Assembly: GCA_964059195.1 (NCBI GenBank)
Contig: CAXKWD010000006.1
Span: 177,628,825 to 177,692,824, forward strand
DNA: 64,000 nucleotides
Direction of reading: 5' to 3'
Origin: Ectobius pallidus
Taxonomy: Eukaryota > Arthropoda > Insecta > Blattodea > Ectobiidae
Part shown: positions 46,544 through 56,900 of the stretch, piece by piece
Position numbering within the stretch: the first letter of the stretch is position 1
How the letters are laid out: each line of letters opens with the position of its first letter
Position numbers and translations under genes: made by a program
The notes under the pieces: model-generated
The model's database searches: none
Told to the model about the DNA's origin: nothing
What the model saw: only the letters and a program-made list of their open reading frames with translations

Positions 46544-47156
46544 TCTATAATAATAAAAGGAATTGTTTGTCTGTCTGTATGTGCTCGATGCCCAGCGAAA
46601 TCTTACTGAACGCAGAGATCTGAACTTTTAAACATAGGTGGACTAAAGGGTGGGAAAATGCACCTCGAAGCCGGATTTTTAATTTTCCCTTTCGTTCGTG
46701 AGTTATGAGTGAAAAACGGGCAGAAAACGTGCATTTTTTTGCGTTTTCGAAGCATCAGTTTTGAGTAATACATTTCAATGTCAATTCAATTACAGTTGGC
46801 TTTGGCTATTTTTGTCATACCTTGGAAATAAAAACCCACGCAAGTCGATTAATTTGTTTATAATGTCAAGGCACGCAGATATCTGAAATTTTCCACATAG
46901 ACGGAAGAGGGATAATCAATATAGGCCTAAATATGGTCAAACATTGTTCGATTTGGACGAAACTCACTGTACAGGGATTTTCTGGGACAAGGAACTCGAA
47001 TCTGAGGTCGCTTTTACCAGGCGATGCTATCTAATCGTGCTATGTATAGTCCACGTGATTTAGGTGTTATTAAATATAATGATTTAACTACTAATATGCT
47101 CTTTATTTTTAATTTTTGAAATAATTATCACGGGCGAAGCCGCGGGCACACGCTAG
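46544..47156 (+). mobile_element. Helitron-like family C, tandem unit 1 (613 bp)
   Basis: It starts TCTATAATAATAAAAGGAAT and ends with the hairpin GGGCGAAGCCGCGGGC, then ACACG and CTAG. The next unit begins at the very next base. Confidence 0.85.
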
Positions 47157-47769
47157 TATAATAATAAAAAGAAGTGTTTGTCTTTCTGTCTGTCTGTCCG
47201 CGATGCCCAGCCAAATCTACTCAACGCAGAGATTTGAACTTTTAAACATAGATGGACTGAAGGGTGGAAAAGTGCACCTCGAAGCCGGATTTTTAGTTTT
47301 CGCTTTCGTTCGCGAGTTATTTGTGAAAAACGGGCAGAAAACGTGCATTTTTTGCATTTTCGAAGCATCGGTTCTCAGTAATACATTTCAGTTGTCATAT
47401 CAATATTGTAGGTGGCTTTGCCTATTTTTGTCATACCTCGCGATCGCTCGATTTTGTAAGCCCACCCTGGTCGATTCATTTGTTTAGAATGTCAAGGGTA
47501 ACAGACATCAGAAATGTTCAACATAATCGGAAGAGGGATAATGAATATAGGCCTAAATGGGCAAACATTGATCGGTTAGGACAGAAGTCACTATTCAGGG
47601 GTTTTCGGGCCAGAGAACTCGAATCTGAGGTCGCCTTTACCAGGCGACGCTATCTAATCGTGGTGTGTACTCCACGTGATTTAGGTGGAAATAAATATAA
47701 TAATCTAACTATTAAGCTCTTAATTTTTAATTTTTAGTTTTTGAAGTAATTATCGCGGGCACATGCTAG
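47157..47769 (+). mobile_element. Helitron-like family C, tandem unit 2 (613 bp)
   Basis: It is the same length as unit 1, joined head-to-tail. It starts TATAATAATAAAAAGAAGTG without the leading TC and ends GCGGGCACATG and CTAG. Unit 2 differs from unit 1 by many substitutions, so the duplication is not recent. The following 460 bp hold no gene. Confidence 0.85.
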
Positions 47770-48229
47770 TTATAAATAAAGCACAGAAAAGATTACTAAA
47801 GTATTGTTTCACAACTGGAATGTCATATTATTATTCTTGTACAAAGCTGCGTAACGATTTCATATTAACGGCCTCAATGGCATTGAGAAAATACTAATTA
47901 TTTAAGTTACAACGTATTCTTTATCTAGGCAATTGCAAACTACCAGGCCATAACATTTATTTAAATAAACCTGCTTAAAATAGATGTCTCCGCCATGATT
48001 ACCAACATTAAAATAATATTGCATGAGATCACTACAAACTACACGAGATTCAGGAATTTTAATCTCTATCGATCTTAACATTTTATTCACAACAATGAAA
48101 AACTGTCCCCTCCTATGCATTGTCAATATCTACAAACATCAACTTGGTATAGTAATTTTATCATAACTGAACCTTTGTCGTCAGAGATTTCATATTTGCA
48201 CTAATCACGGTTAATATTGATAAGTTATA

Positions 48230-48388
48230 AACTAACCGGCCCTTATTGTTAAAACTTTCCGGGCTCTGTTGCCGTGGTCCATCGGATTGCTTTCCGGACG
48301 TTTCGCCCACAACTGCGGCAGGCATCATCAGCGGTGAGTTCTGCTTCGGAGTTTCCTCGGCGAGGTCTCGCTCTCAGCGAGCCCTCGT
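48230..48388 (-). mobile_element. Penelope-like terminal fragment with hammerhead-like core
   Basis: On the minus strand CTGATGA (48331-48325), a GCC/GGC-capped loop, then GAAACGTC (48304-48297) reproduce the conserved core order of a hammerhead ribozyme. The surrounding GCCTGCCGCAG...GGGCGAAACGTC is familiar to me from arthropod Penelope-like or related retroelement ends. It is truncated by a family D repeat at 48385. Confidence 0.4.
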
Positions 48389-48545
48389 AAGCCCTGCTTA
48401 ATGAATAAATCTGGAGCTTAACTTGGAAATCAATTTAAAAAAAAGCACATTCTGCATATCATAATTGCAGTCATAACTGATTAAACAAAAACATACTGGC
48501 ACTTTGTTACATCAGTTTATCTGATTTTATTCTTCTTTGAATCTC
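48385..48545 (+). repeat. Dispersed repeat family D, 3' fragment
   Basis: TAAGCCCTGCTTAATGAATA and CATCAGTTTATCTGATTTTA match the 3' parts of the other copies. The stretch 48546-48959 holds no gene. Confidence 0.5.
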
Positions 48546-48959
48546 TAAATTTGTTGCTGCATTCTTTTGTATAATAGACCCTAGATATTTAAAATATTCA
48601 ACATGGGCAATTTCTTTAGTATTACATATTAACTTTTCTTCCAAATCCATTGTCAAATATTCAGTTTTATTGAAATTTATTTCTGATCTCCATATCCTGT
48701 ATAACCAAGTTTCTGATCATATATAACACATCATTTCTTTATTACATTTATAATTTCCATTTCATTTTGTATTAGCAAGAATAAGTTATATTTATTCACA
48801 GATTAATTTTCAACATACAGCAAAAATGTAAATGTAAAATATTCAAACGTGTAGTGTCAATCAAGTATAAAGTTGCACGTTTAAAATATTGTAATATTTT
48901 GAACAATACGCTTAACTTAATATGGGATGAACTTTGACTTTAAATTTTTGTCTCCCTTT

Positions 48960-49560
48960 TCGAAAAAAAAAAATCCCTTTAGGCAGGCCTACAGGCTGAG
49001 ATAGATTTCGAAGTGCTTTTGGTTTAATTTATTGTTGCTGCGCAGCACTTTTCTTCTTTAGCCTTAGCATGACAAAACCCGCAATAATAACTGAAAAAAA
49101 GAGGAAAGAGCACTTTTTCAAACATTCAAATCTCGCTTTATATTAGAACTATTAGAGGAACTATTTATTGATTTGTAGAATACTCATCAAGAGCTTTTCA
49201 ACGATACCCCACAAGAAGTGGTTTCAAAAATTTCGAATTTCTATCCCCCCATCCCCACTCGTACCCCTAAAACCCCCGAATCGTTGGTGTCACTGTGGAC
49301 TCCATAGGGAGTACTTTAATTTATTCCAACAAAATTTCCCTCTATACTTCATAGGGGCCGAGATATAAATTTTTCAAAATTTCAACCCCCCTCCTCCGAC
49401 CCCCCTTGGGCCAATTTTGCTCATTAACGAACTTGTTCGAACTATAGGGCCTAGAAATAACATATTAAAATTTGGTTCAAATCTCTTCAATATTACGGTG
49501 GTTTCGTACTTAGGGAGGCATGAAACGTAAAGATATGAAAGAATTTTTCGAAAGTCATGA
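48960..49560 (+). repeat. Dispersed repeat family F, copy 3
   Basis: Matches 38790-39420. A perfect 22-bp inverted repeat (GGGAGGCATGAAACGTAAAG plus two bases at 49513-49534, complement at 49619-49640) joins its end to the start of the next hAT-like element and includes a CT microsatellite. Confidence 0.65.
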
Positions 49561-49637
49561 CATTCTATTGATCATAAGGTCGTTACGCTCTCTCTCTCTC
49601 CGATAACTGACAATTTAAATCTTTACGTTTCATGCCT

Positions 49638-50381
49638 CCCGGATTCTGATGACCTAAAATTGTTTGAAAAATGACCTATAAAATGACCCTAAAATTCAAA
49701 GAAAATGACTTAATAATTATAAAAAATGACCTAAAAACTTATATTTTATTTATAAAAAATTATTATTTTACACACAAAGTTATAGGTACTAATTTCTATA
49801 TATTAAGTGGAGGGAAAGGAAATAGACATTAAATCCATGTCTGGGATATTAATACAAGTAAGAATCAGCTTGAAAAATTTTATGTCACAACCGGGATTTG
49901 AATACGGATCTTCGTGTTCTAATCCCGGTTATGACATAAAATTTTTCAAGCTGATTCTTACTTGTAATTTCTATATAATTGTAAAAACTGTAAATAACTG
50001 TAATGTTGTGAATGTTCTTTTCTCACGGAAACTTATACTGGCACTGAGGTACTGGCGAGTCAAAATTCGGCATTTCCTTTTGTTGTCTGCCGGATTATAT
50101 TATTGTTTATACTTACATTTATACATTACACTTCAAAGACGCCACCGCTGTCGACGAAAAAAGTTAATACACTCAAAAATGCATGAAAATGACTTAATAA
50201 GGAAGAAAATGACACAAAAATGACAAAATAATGACGTAAAAATGAAATACATGCCCTAAAAATATAAAATTGCATAAATACATTTCTATAATCTAGAGGC
50301 CATGATTAGGATTTATCCACAAGTTGGCATGTGTATGCAGCATCAATAAAAAGATGACATGTCATTAGAATCCGGGCCCTG
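49638..50381. mobile_element. hAT-like element, left end truncated
   Basis: It shares CCCGGATTCTGATGACCTAA and the right end AGAATCCGGGCCCTG with the intact copy at 50899-51465. It contains a 45-bp near-perfect palindrome (49854-49898 / 49921-49965). The frame at 49807-50223 follows the palindrome and is not supported as a gene. Confidence 0.65.
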
Positions 50382-50890
50382 GTAATTACTGAACTTTTAT
50401 ACAAATGTTATTGTAATACAGTAGAGTTGTTGTGTTGGTGGAGTTTAACCTCAGAAATGAGGAAATCGCTCAATAAATAATAATATCCCCCCCCCAAGAT
50501 TCCGTTAGATTGTTGTAGTTTCCTGTTACCATGGAGATAGTTGGAATAGTTGTGCAGATAGTCGAGTTCACTGTGTACGAGCGTTTCTCAGAAAAATGCC
50601 TTTACACTTTTCCGTTATAAACGTGTAGCAAAATATATCTACATTTTACGCAATACTCATGCAGCGAGGTCTTTGTGACCGCACAGGTGTGTTATTTACA
50701 CTACTTTCCTTTTATCACCCTATCAGGTGTTTAGTGGAGCCATGCTAGGAAACTGTGTTTTTGAAGCGGTCTGTGAGACCTCGTGAAATGGTTACGTAAG
50801 TGTTTTTTTTTTCAGCTAACTATTGTGTGAATAACAATGAGTGAACGGTAGGAATATCAAAAACTGTTAGGCCGAGAGTTTTAAGACTGT

Positions 50891-51473
50891 GTGATGACCA
50901 GGGCCCGGATTCTGATGACCTAAAATTGTTTGAAAAATGACCCTAAATTTCAAAGAAAATTACTTAATAATTATAAAATTTCTTTTGTGGTCTGCCGGAT
51001 TATATTGTTGTTTATTGAGGGTAAACAGTAGTTTGCACTCTCAAATCCAAGCAGGTGGCAAGTCAATCTAATAACAATAGTAATATAATACAAAATTTTG
51101 GCATTTCTTTGATTTTCACTTCCGACTGAGACATGTCAACACTTTAACGCCGAATTTTTCCTTCTTGCATTAAACAAACAATACTTCAAAGACAGAACCG
51201 CTAGCGACAAAAAAAAAGTTAATACACTCAATGTAAATACATGAAAATGACTAAATAAGGAAGCAGATGACATGAAAATGACTAAATAATGACCTACAAT
51301 TGAAATAAATGCCCTAAATATATAAAAAGGCATAAAATGACAAAAAATGACCTAGTAAAAATGTATTTCTATAATCCAGAGGCCATGATTAGGATTTATC
51401 TACAAGTTGGCAATGTCTATGCAGCATCAATAAAAAGATGACATGTCATTAGAATCCGTGCCCTGGTGATGAC
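50891..51473. mobile_element. hAT-like element with 8-bp target duplication
   Basis: The body 50899-51465 (567 bp) has ends CAGGGCCCGGATTCTGATGA and CAGGGCACGGATTCTAATGA (complement). GTGATGAC lies at 50891-50898 and 51466-51473 (nTnnnnAn). Many ATGACCTAAA-type motifs occur inside. Confidence 0.85.
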
Positions 51474-52401
51474 AATTATGATGAATTATTTCGGTAAATT
51501 TTGCTGTGAATCTTTTGAAAAAACGATTGCAATATGTCCCATTTCTAAGGCGAAATGTTGTGAGTTAAGCTGCTGGACTTGTTATGGTGAACTGTGATTA
51601 ATATCTGATGTGAATGACGATACTAAATAAGCTTTTGTGTATATTGGCTATTCATTTGAAAAATATTAACATATCTTCCAAACTGTGCCCTGAAAACCAC
51701 CATAAAACGATGGTGTAAGAATAATGCTTCGTTAACCAAACATTTATGAGTCAATTTCCTAGGATATTAATTAAAATTCACAATTTGTAAGTTTCTTTGG
51801 CTATTAAAAGCCTATTAACTCTGAGCGGTCATTCAGACCTCACGTCCATGTTATCTTAACAACTTCAGGTCAACTACCCTTAGTCCTTTAATACAAATTA
51901 ATATTAATTAACAGACTTTTGTGAAAGTAAAATCTTCTAACATTATAATAATTACCCCATATACCCCTGACTCAAGACAGTGCAGTCTGCTGTGGTGATG
52001 CAGAGAGGTCCATACGTTCTGATGTGTTGCTGTACTGTATTAAATGTGTCCATACTCCCTTACTCCTCAGAGACCTTTTGACATAGAGGTCTGAATTTTC
52101 ACCATCCGTCCCCCATGCCCTGGGGAGTGACTATCTCAGATTTCATCCTGATAGCACAGTCGGTTCGGTCAAAATTTAATTTTTAATTTTGGTTAAGGTA
52201 TTTGTTGTGCTTTATACAGTTCTGTACAGTCATGTATGGATTGCATACAACGAACTCTTGCGGTGGTGATGCTAAGTTGTAGTGTTGTGAGCGGATCGAT
52301 CACTCCTCGGTGTTGTGTAATTATTTCCCCAGTCCATTAATATTTTAAACTGGTTGACAAAGAGGTGCGGGCATGTTACAGTTTACTTTCTTATTCAGGT
52401 C
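51474..52401. other. Upstream region of P1
   Basis: No repeat or gene recognised. It should hold the P1 promoter and a noncoding exon, because a splice acceptor (TTATTCAG, ending 52398) lies 3 nt before the ATG. I could not choose a donor or TATA box with confidence. Confidence 0.4.
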
Positions 52402-54387
52402 ATGAACTCTGTCCTTCTCTTCGTGTCTCTGCTGGTTGCTGGGGCGTCTTCGCGAGGAGGAACGACAACCAAGTTGTTGCTCTGCAGTCTAAATGGCCAC
52501 GACACTGGTGTTCGACAGGCACTCACTGAAGTTCTGCATGGAACAGCTGATCCAGAGTATGTTCAACAGTGTCTGTTCGGCTGCCGGGCTAGTTGGCTGT
52601 TCCTTGCTGATTGGATAACAACCTACTTCACAGGCGTTGACTTCATCAAGTTGCCGATAGAGTTCCTTCCATTTCGCAAGGTCTTTGAAATCTTCTACGA
52701 GCAAGCTAAGAATTGTGTTGAGAAAGTTGTTAGGATGAGGAAGAAATGTGAGATGAAAGAAATAGTGCTGGATTGCTTGACGTGGTCTCTTCGTCCGCTG
52801 TGGACCGCCACAATGGACATATCGCATCTGTTGGTGTCCAAAGTGCTTCGAAAATTCGGATTGTTCAGATTGCTGGAATCTTCTTTCTCTCATGTAAACG
52901 ATGGGCCTACAAAGTTCTCACAGAACAAGAACCAAAGTAGTCCATTAGTGTTGGGCAATCCAACTGAATCAACGACCACAAACCAAAGTATTCCAACAGT
53001 TTTGACCATTTCAAGTGAATCGCCAACCACAAACCACAACATTCCAATAGTTTTTGGCAATCCAACTGAATCAACGACCAGAAACCGAAGTATTCCAATA
53101 GTTTTGGGCACTTCATCTGAATCAACGACCAAAAACCAAAGTATTTCAGTAGTTTTGGGCACTTCAACTGAAGCAACGACCACAAACCAAAGTATTCCAA
53201 TAGTTTTTGGCACTTCAACTGAATTAACTACCACGAACCAAAGTATTCCAATAGTTTTGGGCACTTCAACTGAATCAACAACCACAAAGCAAAGTATTCC
53301 AATAGTTTTGGGCACTTCAACTGAATCAACGACCACAAACCAAAGTATTCCAATAGTTTTGGGCACTTCAACTGAATCAACGACCACAAACCAAAGTATT
53401 CCAATAGATTTGGGCACTTCAACTAAATCAATGACCACAAACCAAAGTATTCCAATAGTTTTGGGCACTTCAACTGAATCAACGACCACAAACCAAAGTA
53501 TTCCAATAGTTTTGGACACTTCAACTGAATCAACGACCACAAACCAAAATAGTCCAATAGTTTTGGTCACTTCAACTGAATCAACGACCATAAACCAAAG
53601 TAATCCGATAGCTTTGGTCACTTCAACTGAATCATCGACTGAGAACCAAAGTATTCCAATGATTTTGGTCTCTTCAACTGATTCAACGACCACAAACCAA
53701 AGTAGTCCAATCGTTTCTGACACTTCAACTGAATCAACGACCACAAACCAAAGTTATCCAATAGTTTTGGTCACTTCAACTGAATCATCGACTGCGAACC
53801 AAAGTATTCCAATAGTTTTGGGCACTTCAACTGAATCAACAACCACAAACCAAAGTAATCCAATAGTTTTGGGCACTTCAACTGAATCAACGACCACAAA
53901 CCAAAGTAATCCAATAGTTTTGGGCACTTCAACTGAATCAACGACCACAAACCAAAGTAATCCAATAGTTTTGGGCACTTCAACTGAATCATCGACTGCG
54001 AACCAAAGTATCCCAATGGTTTTGGTCTCTTCAACTGATTCAACTACCACAAACCAAAGTAGTCCAATAGTTTTGGGCACTTCAACTGAATCTTCAACCA
54101 CAAATCAAAGTAATCCAATAACTTTGGAAACTTCAAGTGAATCACTGACAACAAACCCAAGTGTTCTAATAGTTTTGGAAACTTCAAGTGAATCACCGAC
54201 CACAAACCATAGTATCCCAATAGTTTCGGACACTTCAAGTGTGTTATCGACTACAAACCGAAGTGTTCCAATAGTTTTGGAGACTTTAAGTGAATCTCAG
54301 AACAAAATCGAAACTTCTCCAAGTACGTTCTATAGAATTTGGCCTGAAATATCAAAGAATCTTGCCTTTTTCCTAAATCTGTTTTAA
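52402..54387 (+). CDS. P1: secreted six-cysteine protein with mucin-like repeat tail
   Basis: Unrecognised family. 661 residues; the start is Met 3 nt after a splice acceptor, with a good signal peptide (MNSVLLFVSLLVAGASS). An in-frame Met 16 codons earlier would lie in the intron. The family core is C28-x28-C57-x3-C61-x3-W65, C105-x10-C116-x8-C125, with no other Cys in the mature protein. Residues 177-635 are 27 tandem 17-residue units with consensus NQSIPIVLGTSTESTTT. 23 units begin with an N-x-S sequon, and the Ser/Thr density is mucin-like. A 26-residue tail follows. No intron interrupts the core, unlike P2. It probably acts outside the cell as a heavily glycosylated protein (inference). 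Its start lies about 1.1 kb beyond the tail-to-tail neighbour P3. Confidence 0.85.
   Translation: MNSVLLFVSLLVAGASSRGGTTTKLLLCSLNGHDTGVRQALTEVLHGTADPEYVQQCLFGCRASWLFLADWITTYFTGVDFIKLPIEFLPFRKVFEIFYEQAKNCVEKVVRMRKKCEMKEIVLDCLTWSLRPLWTATMDISHLLVSKVLRKFGLFRLLESSFSHVNDGPTKFSQNKNQSSPLVLGNPTESTTTNQSIPTVLTISSESPTTNHNIPIVFGNPTESTTRNRSIPIVLGTSSESTTKNQSISVVLGTSTEATTTNQSIPIVFGTSTELTTTNQSIPIVLGTSTESTTTKQSIPIVLGTSTESTTTNQSIPIVLGTSTESTTTNQSIPIDLGTSTKSMTTNQSIPIVLGTSTESTTTNQSIPIVLDTSTESTTTNQNSPIVLVTSTESTTINQSNPIALVTSTESSTENQSIPMILVSSTDSTTTNQSSPIVSDTSTESTTTNQSYPIVLVTSTESSTANQSIPIVLGTSTESTTTNQSNPIVLGTSTESTTTNQSNPIVLGTSTESTTTNQSNPIVLGTSTESSTANQSIPMVLVSSTDSTTTNQSSPIVLGTSTESSTTNQSNPITLETSSESLTTNPSVLIVLETSSESPTTNHSIPIVSDTSSVLSTTNRSVPIVLETLSESQNKIETSPSTFYRIWPEISKNLAFFLNLF
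52930..54306 (+). repeat. 27 x 51-bp coding minisatellite in P1
   Basis: Each unit is 51 bp and keeps the frame. Units 6-12 and 18-21 are nearly identical. Outer units 1-4 and 24-27 are the most diverged, the usual pattern of unequal exchange. Units 14-16 (SSTE / SSTD-bearing) recur as 21-23, a higher-order shift of seven units (357 bp). Unit number is likely to vary between individuals. Confidence 0.95.
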
Positions 54388-55474
54388 AAATATAGTATCT
54401 TTGAATATTAAACTGTGCATTTACCAAGCAGTTTGTTTAGATATGTGGCATGTCTTCCAAATCTTCATAGTGTATTTTCCTTGCTCATTGGAAAACAGGA
54501 AGCTTGGAAACACAACTTGGCCTCTTGAATGATTTGGATCTGTGATTGCTTTAACTGCTTATTTTATCCGATAAATCACACAACCCCTCAATATTACGAT
54601 AACCACATTTAACAATATAATCTGCTAATATCGTTGTACGGAGGCTTGACTGTTTCTATACAGAGGCAATATTCCAACCTATTCAAGCATGAAGATTTGA
54701 TATTAAGTTTTTTGGAGAGGCACATATCCTCTCTCTAAAATCTTAAGACGTATTGAAAAAGTTTTGCTTAGACAATATATTTTCATGGAATTAGTTTTTA
54801 TTAACATTAGTAATATACATATATTGTTAAGCAACTTTACATATAAATTAGCATACAATATATTTGTACGTTACACAGACAATGAATCTTCAGGGATTAA
54901 ACATGCCTTTATTCATTTTCAATTGAATAATCTATACCAACCTATTCACTGCTCTTGAGGATTTTTATTCATGTGTTAGGATTATCATTTATAGAGTCCA
55001 GTTATTCTACTGGAGTATTGGATTTACTACAGTACAGTACTTAAATCTGCGAGAGTTGCTCGGAGATGGTACGCGGCCCGTGGGTTGTTTTCCAAGGCCG
55101 TGTGTTGGCTATGGACGATCTTTCATTTCATTGGTCCTTTGTTTGCACGAACGCTGCTATTTTCCTCCTCCGAAGCAGGATGACCAAATATACTTCGTGC
55201 ACCTTGCTTATCAGTGTACTGGCAGTTAGGTTAGAATAGTGATATTGGCAGTTAGGTTAGAAATAGTTGAATAGAACACATGACCCATCGTTCCACTCTC
55301 ACTCCGACAGAAAAGCATCGTATCGTGTCCACTTCTTAACGTCTTATATTGGATATATTATATTATACAGACCCTTATGTAAACATTATAACATCAAGTT
55401 CGGTCAAGCACTGGGCTATATACACTTGATAATTGTTTATATTCAGTTTTGATAAGCGTTGAAAACTTCTCCAC
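54388..55474. other. Gene-free interval between P1 and P3
   Basis: Holds the 3' ends of two convergent genes. I saw no canonical AATAAA close to the P1 stop. No repeat was recognised. Confidence 0.45.
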
Positions 55475-56287
55475 TTAACCTCGAAATATTAAGGCATGGA
55501 GTTTTCTCAACCTCTCAACTTGGTTTATAATGGCTCCGCCAAGTATAGCAGCTATACCACCCAACTGTATAGCAAGTCCTCCGTTCAACCCTGGAATAAA
55601 CTTCTTGATAAACTTGGGTATTGGTATCGGAATGGCTATTGATTTAATAGTTGACAGACCTTTCTTGATCAGTTTGATGATGAGTGCATACGCGAGACCT
55701 CTGGCCAGACGGCGTTTGGCTTTTGTTATCACGCCATCGAGCCATCTCCTGAAGATGTGATCAACCAGGAGAGAAGTGACGATCTTTCTGAACGCATTTC
55801 GGAGTCTCCGCAAGAGCGGGACGGCGTCGACGAGAGTGTCGATGGCCTCTTTGACGTCTGGCCACCACGGAGCGTACGTCTTGATGATGAACTCGGAGTA
55901 CTTGTCGTACACGCAGAGCGGCAAGGTTTTGCCCATGCTGCACTTGTTGGAGAAGAAGTGCTTTCCCGCGCACTGCTTGGTGTACTTGTACAGGCGCTTG
56001 AGGACGCCCACAGTGAAGGTGTCCAGGGGGTCGGTGCCGATTTCGAACGCGGCCAGGCCGTCTCCAGCGAGAGCCCAGCCGATCTGGCAGCCGTTCACGC
56101 ATTGCTCCACTCTCGTCATGTCGTCTTTGCCCAACACAATGTCCACTATCACATCCCGGATACTGGTGTCGTAGCCCAGAGCTCTGCACTGCAGCAGTTT
56201 CTTGAACTGAAACACTTTCTGAATTGTGAACCTCGAGTGCGTCCACGTGAGGGACAGCAGCAGAAACAGCAGCACCGACCACTTCAT
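55475..56287 (-). CDS. P3: secreted six-cysteine protein with hydrophobic C-terminal half
   Basis: Unrecognised family. 270 residues, single coding exon, with signal peptide MKWSVLLFLLLSLTWTHS. The core is C34-x28-C63-x3-C67-x3-W71, C106-x9-C116-x8-C125. After the core comes YAPWWPDVKEAIDTLVDAVP, then LLRRLRNAFRKIV. A basic region KAKRRLARG, a Pro-Ile stretch (IPIPIPKFIKKFIPG) and a Gly/Ala/Ile-rich hydrophobic segment LAIQLGGIAAILGGAIINQ near residues 237-255 follow. P4 has the same order of parts, P1 and P2 do not. Amphipathic basic helices suggest membrane or lipid contact, but this is only inference. Unlike the other members no acceptor is seen just before the ATG. A GTGAGTAAG donor-like string lies 23-31 nt upstream. 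Coding DNA is markedly richer in GC than its surroundings. Confidence 0.85.
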   Translation of the reverse strand: MKWSVLLFLLLSLTWTHSRFTIQKVFQFKKLLQCRALGYDTSIRDVIVDIVLGKDDMTRVEQCVNGCQIGWALAGDGLAAFEIGTDPLDTFTVGVLKRLYKYTKQCAGKHFFSNKCSMGKTLPLCVYDKYSEFIIKTYAPWWPDVKEAIDTLVDAVPLLRRLRNAFRKIVTSLLVDHIFRRWLDGVITKAKRRLARGLAYALIIKLIKKGLSTIKSIAIPIPIPKFIKKFIPGLNGGLAIQLGGIAAILGGAIINQVERLRKLHALIFRG

Positions 56288-56302
56288 GGCGATATTACGT
56301 GA

Positions 56303-56900
56303 TTGTCCTTACTCACATTGGTTTGATGTCCGCATCTGGAATTGATACAAAGCCATCATCACAGTTTGTATTTACATCTACATTACACTATACCAGGGGA
56401 TGCGAACCTTTTAGCAACTCACAGTTTTCTTAGAACATACCCTAAGTACACTATCAGAGCTATATTTTAACCTCTCAATGTATTTATTCCTGATTTATTA
56501 TGAACAACATAACCGAGCATGAGTTATGCCTCACACCCCACAACAGCCCCTTTGTTGTTTATCAGGGACTTTCTTGTAGAAAAACACCGGAAAAGTGCTG
56601 TTTTTGTATAATATGGGAACTATTTCCTAACATGGGCTTGGTGTTTTCAGTTCATAATCTTGTCTCGACATGGGCTGTTTTTCTAAGAAACCTTTCAATT
56701 ATTTTCTATAATCACAAATTTTAATATTAACTTCTATTCGTAGCTGATTTTCATGAATGTTAAAGACTATCGATTTATTTTACAATTGTACGTCTGGAAT
56801 ATACCGGGTGTTTATAAAATCACTTACCATTTTCCATTTAAACACGTTTGTATAGAGTATAAACAATATGAACATACATTTAGACATTTTGAACACAAAT
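56303..56900. other. Upstream region of P3
   Basis: No gene or repeat recognised. It should include the P3 promoter. Confidence 0.4.

Noticed and set aside
52890..54238. Long minus-strand open frames (up to 284 codons) opposite P1
   Set aside because: They mirror the 51-bp repeat array; the absence of stops follows from the repeat unit, and no start context or family motif is present.
55757..56302. 181-codon plus-strand and 173-codon minus-strand frames over P3
   Set aside because: Shadows of the GC-rich P3 coding exon in other frames; the P3 frame alone has the signal peptide and Cys core.
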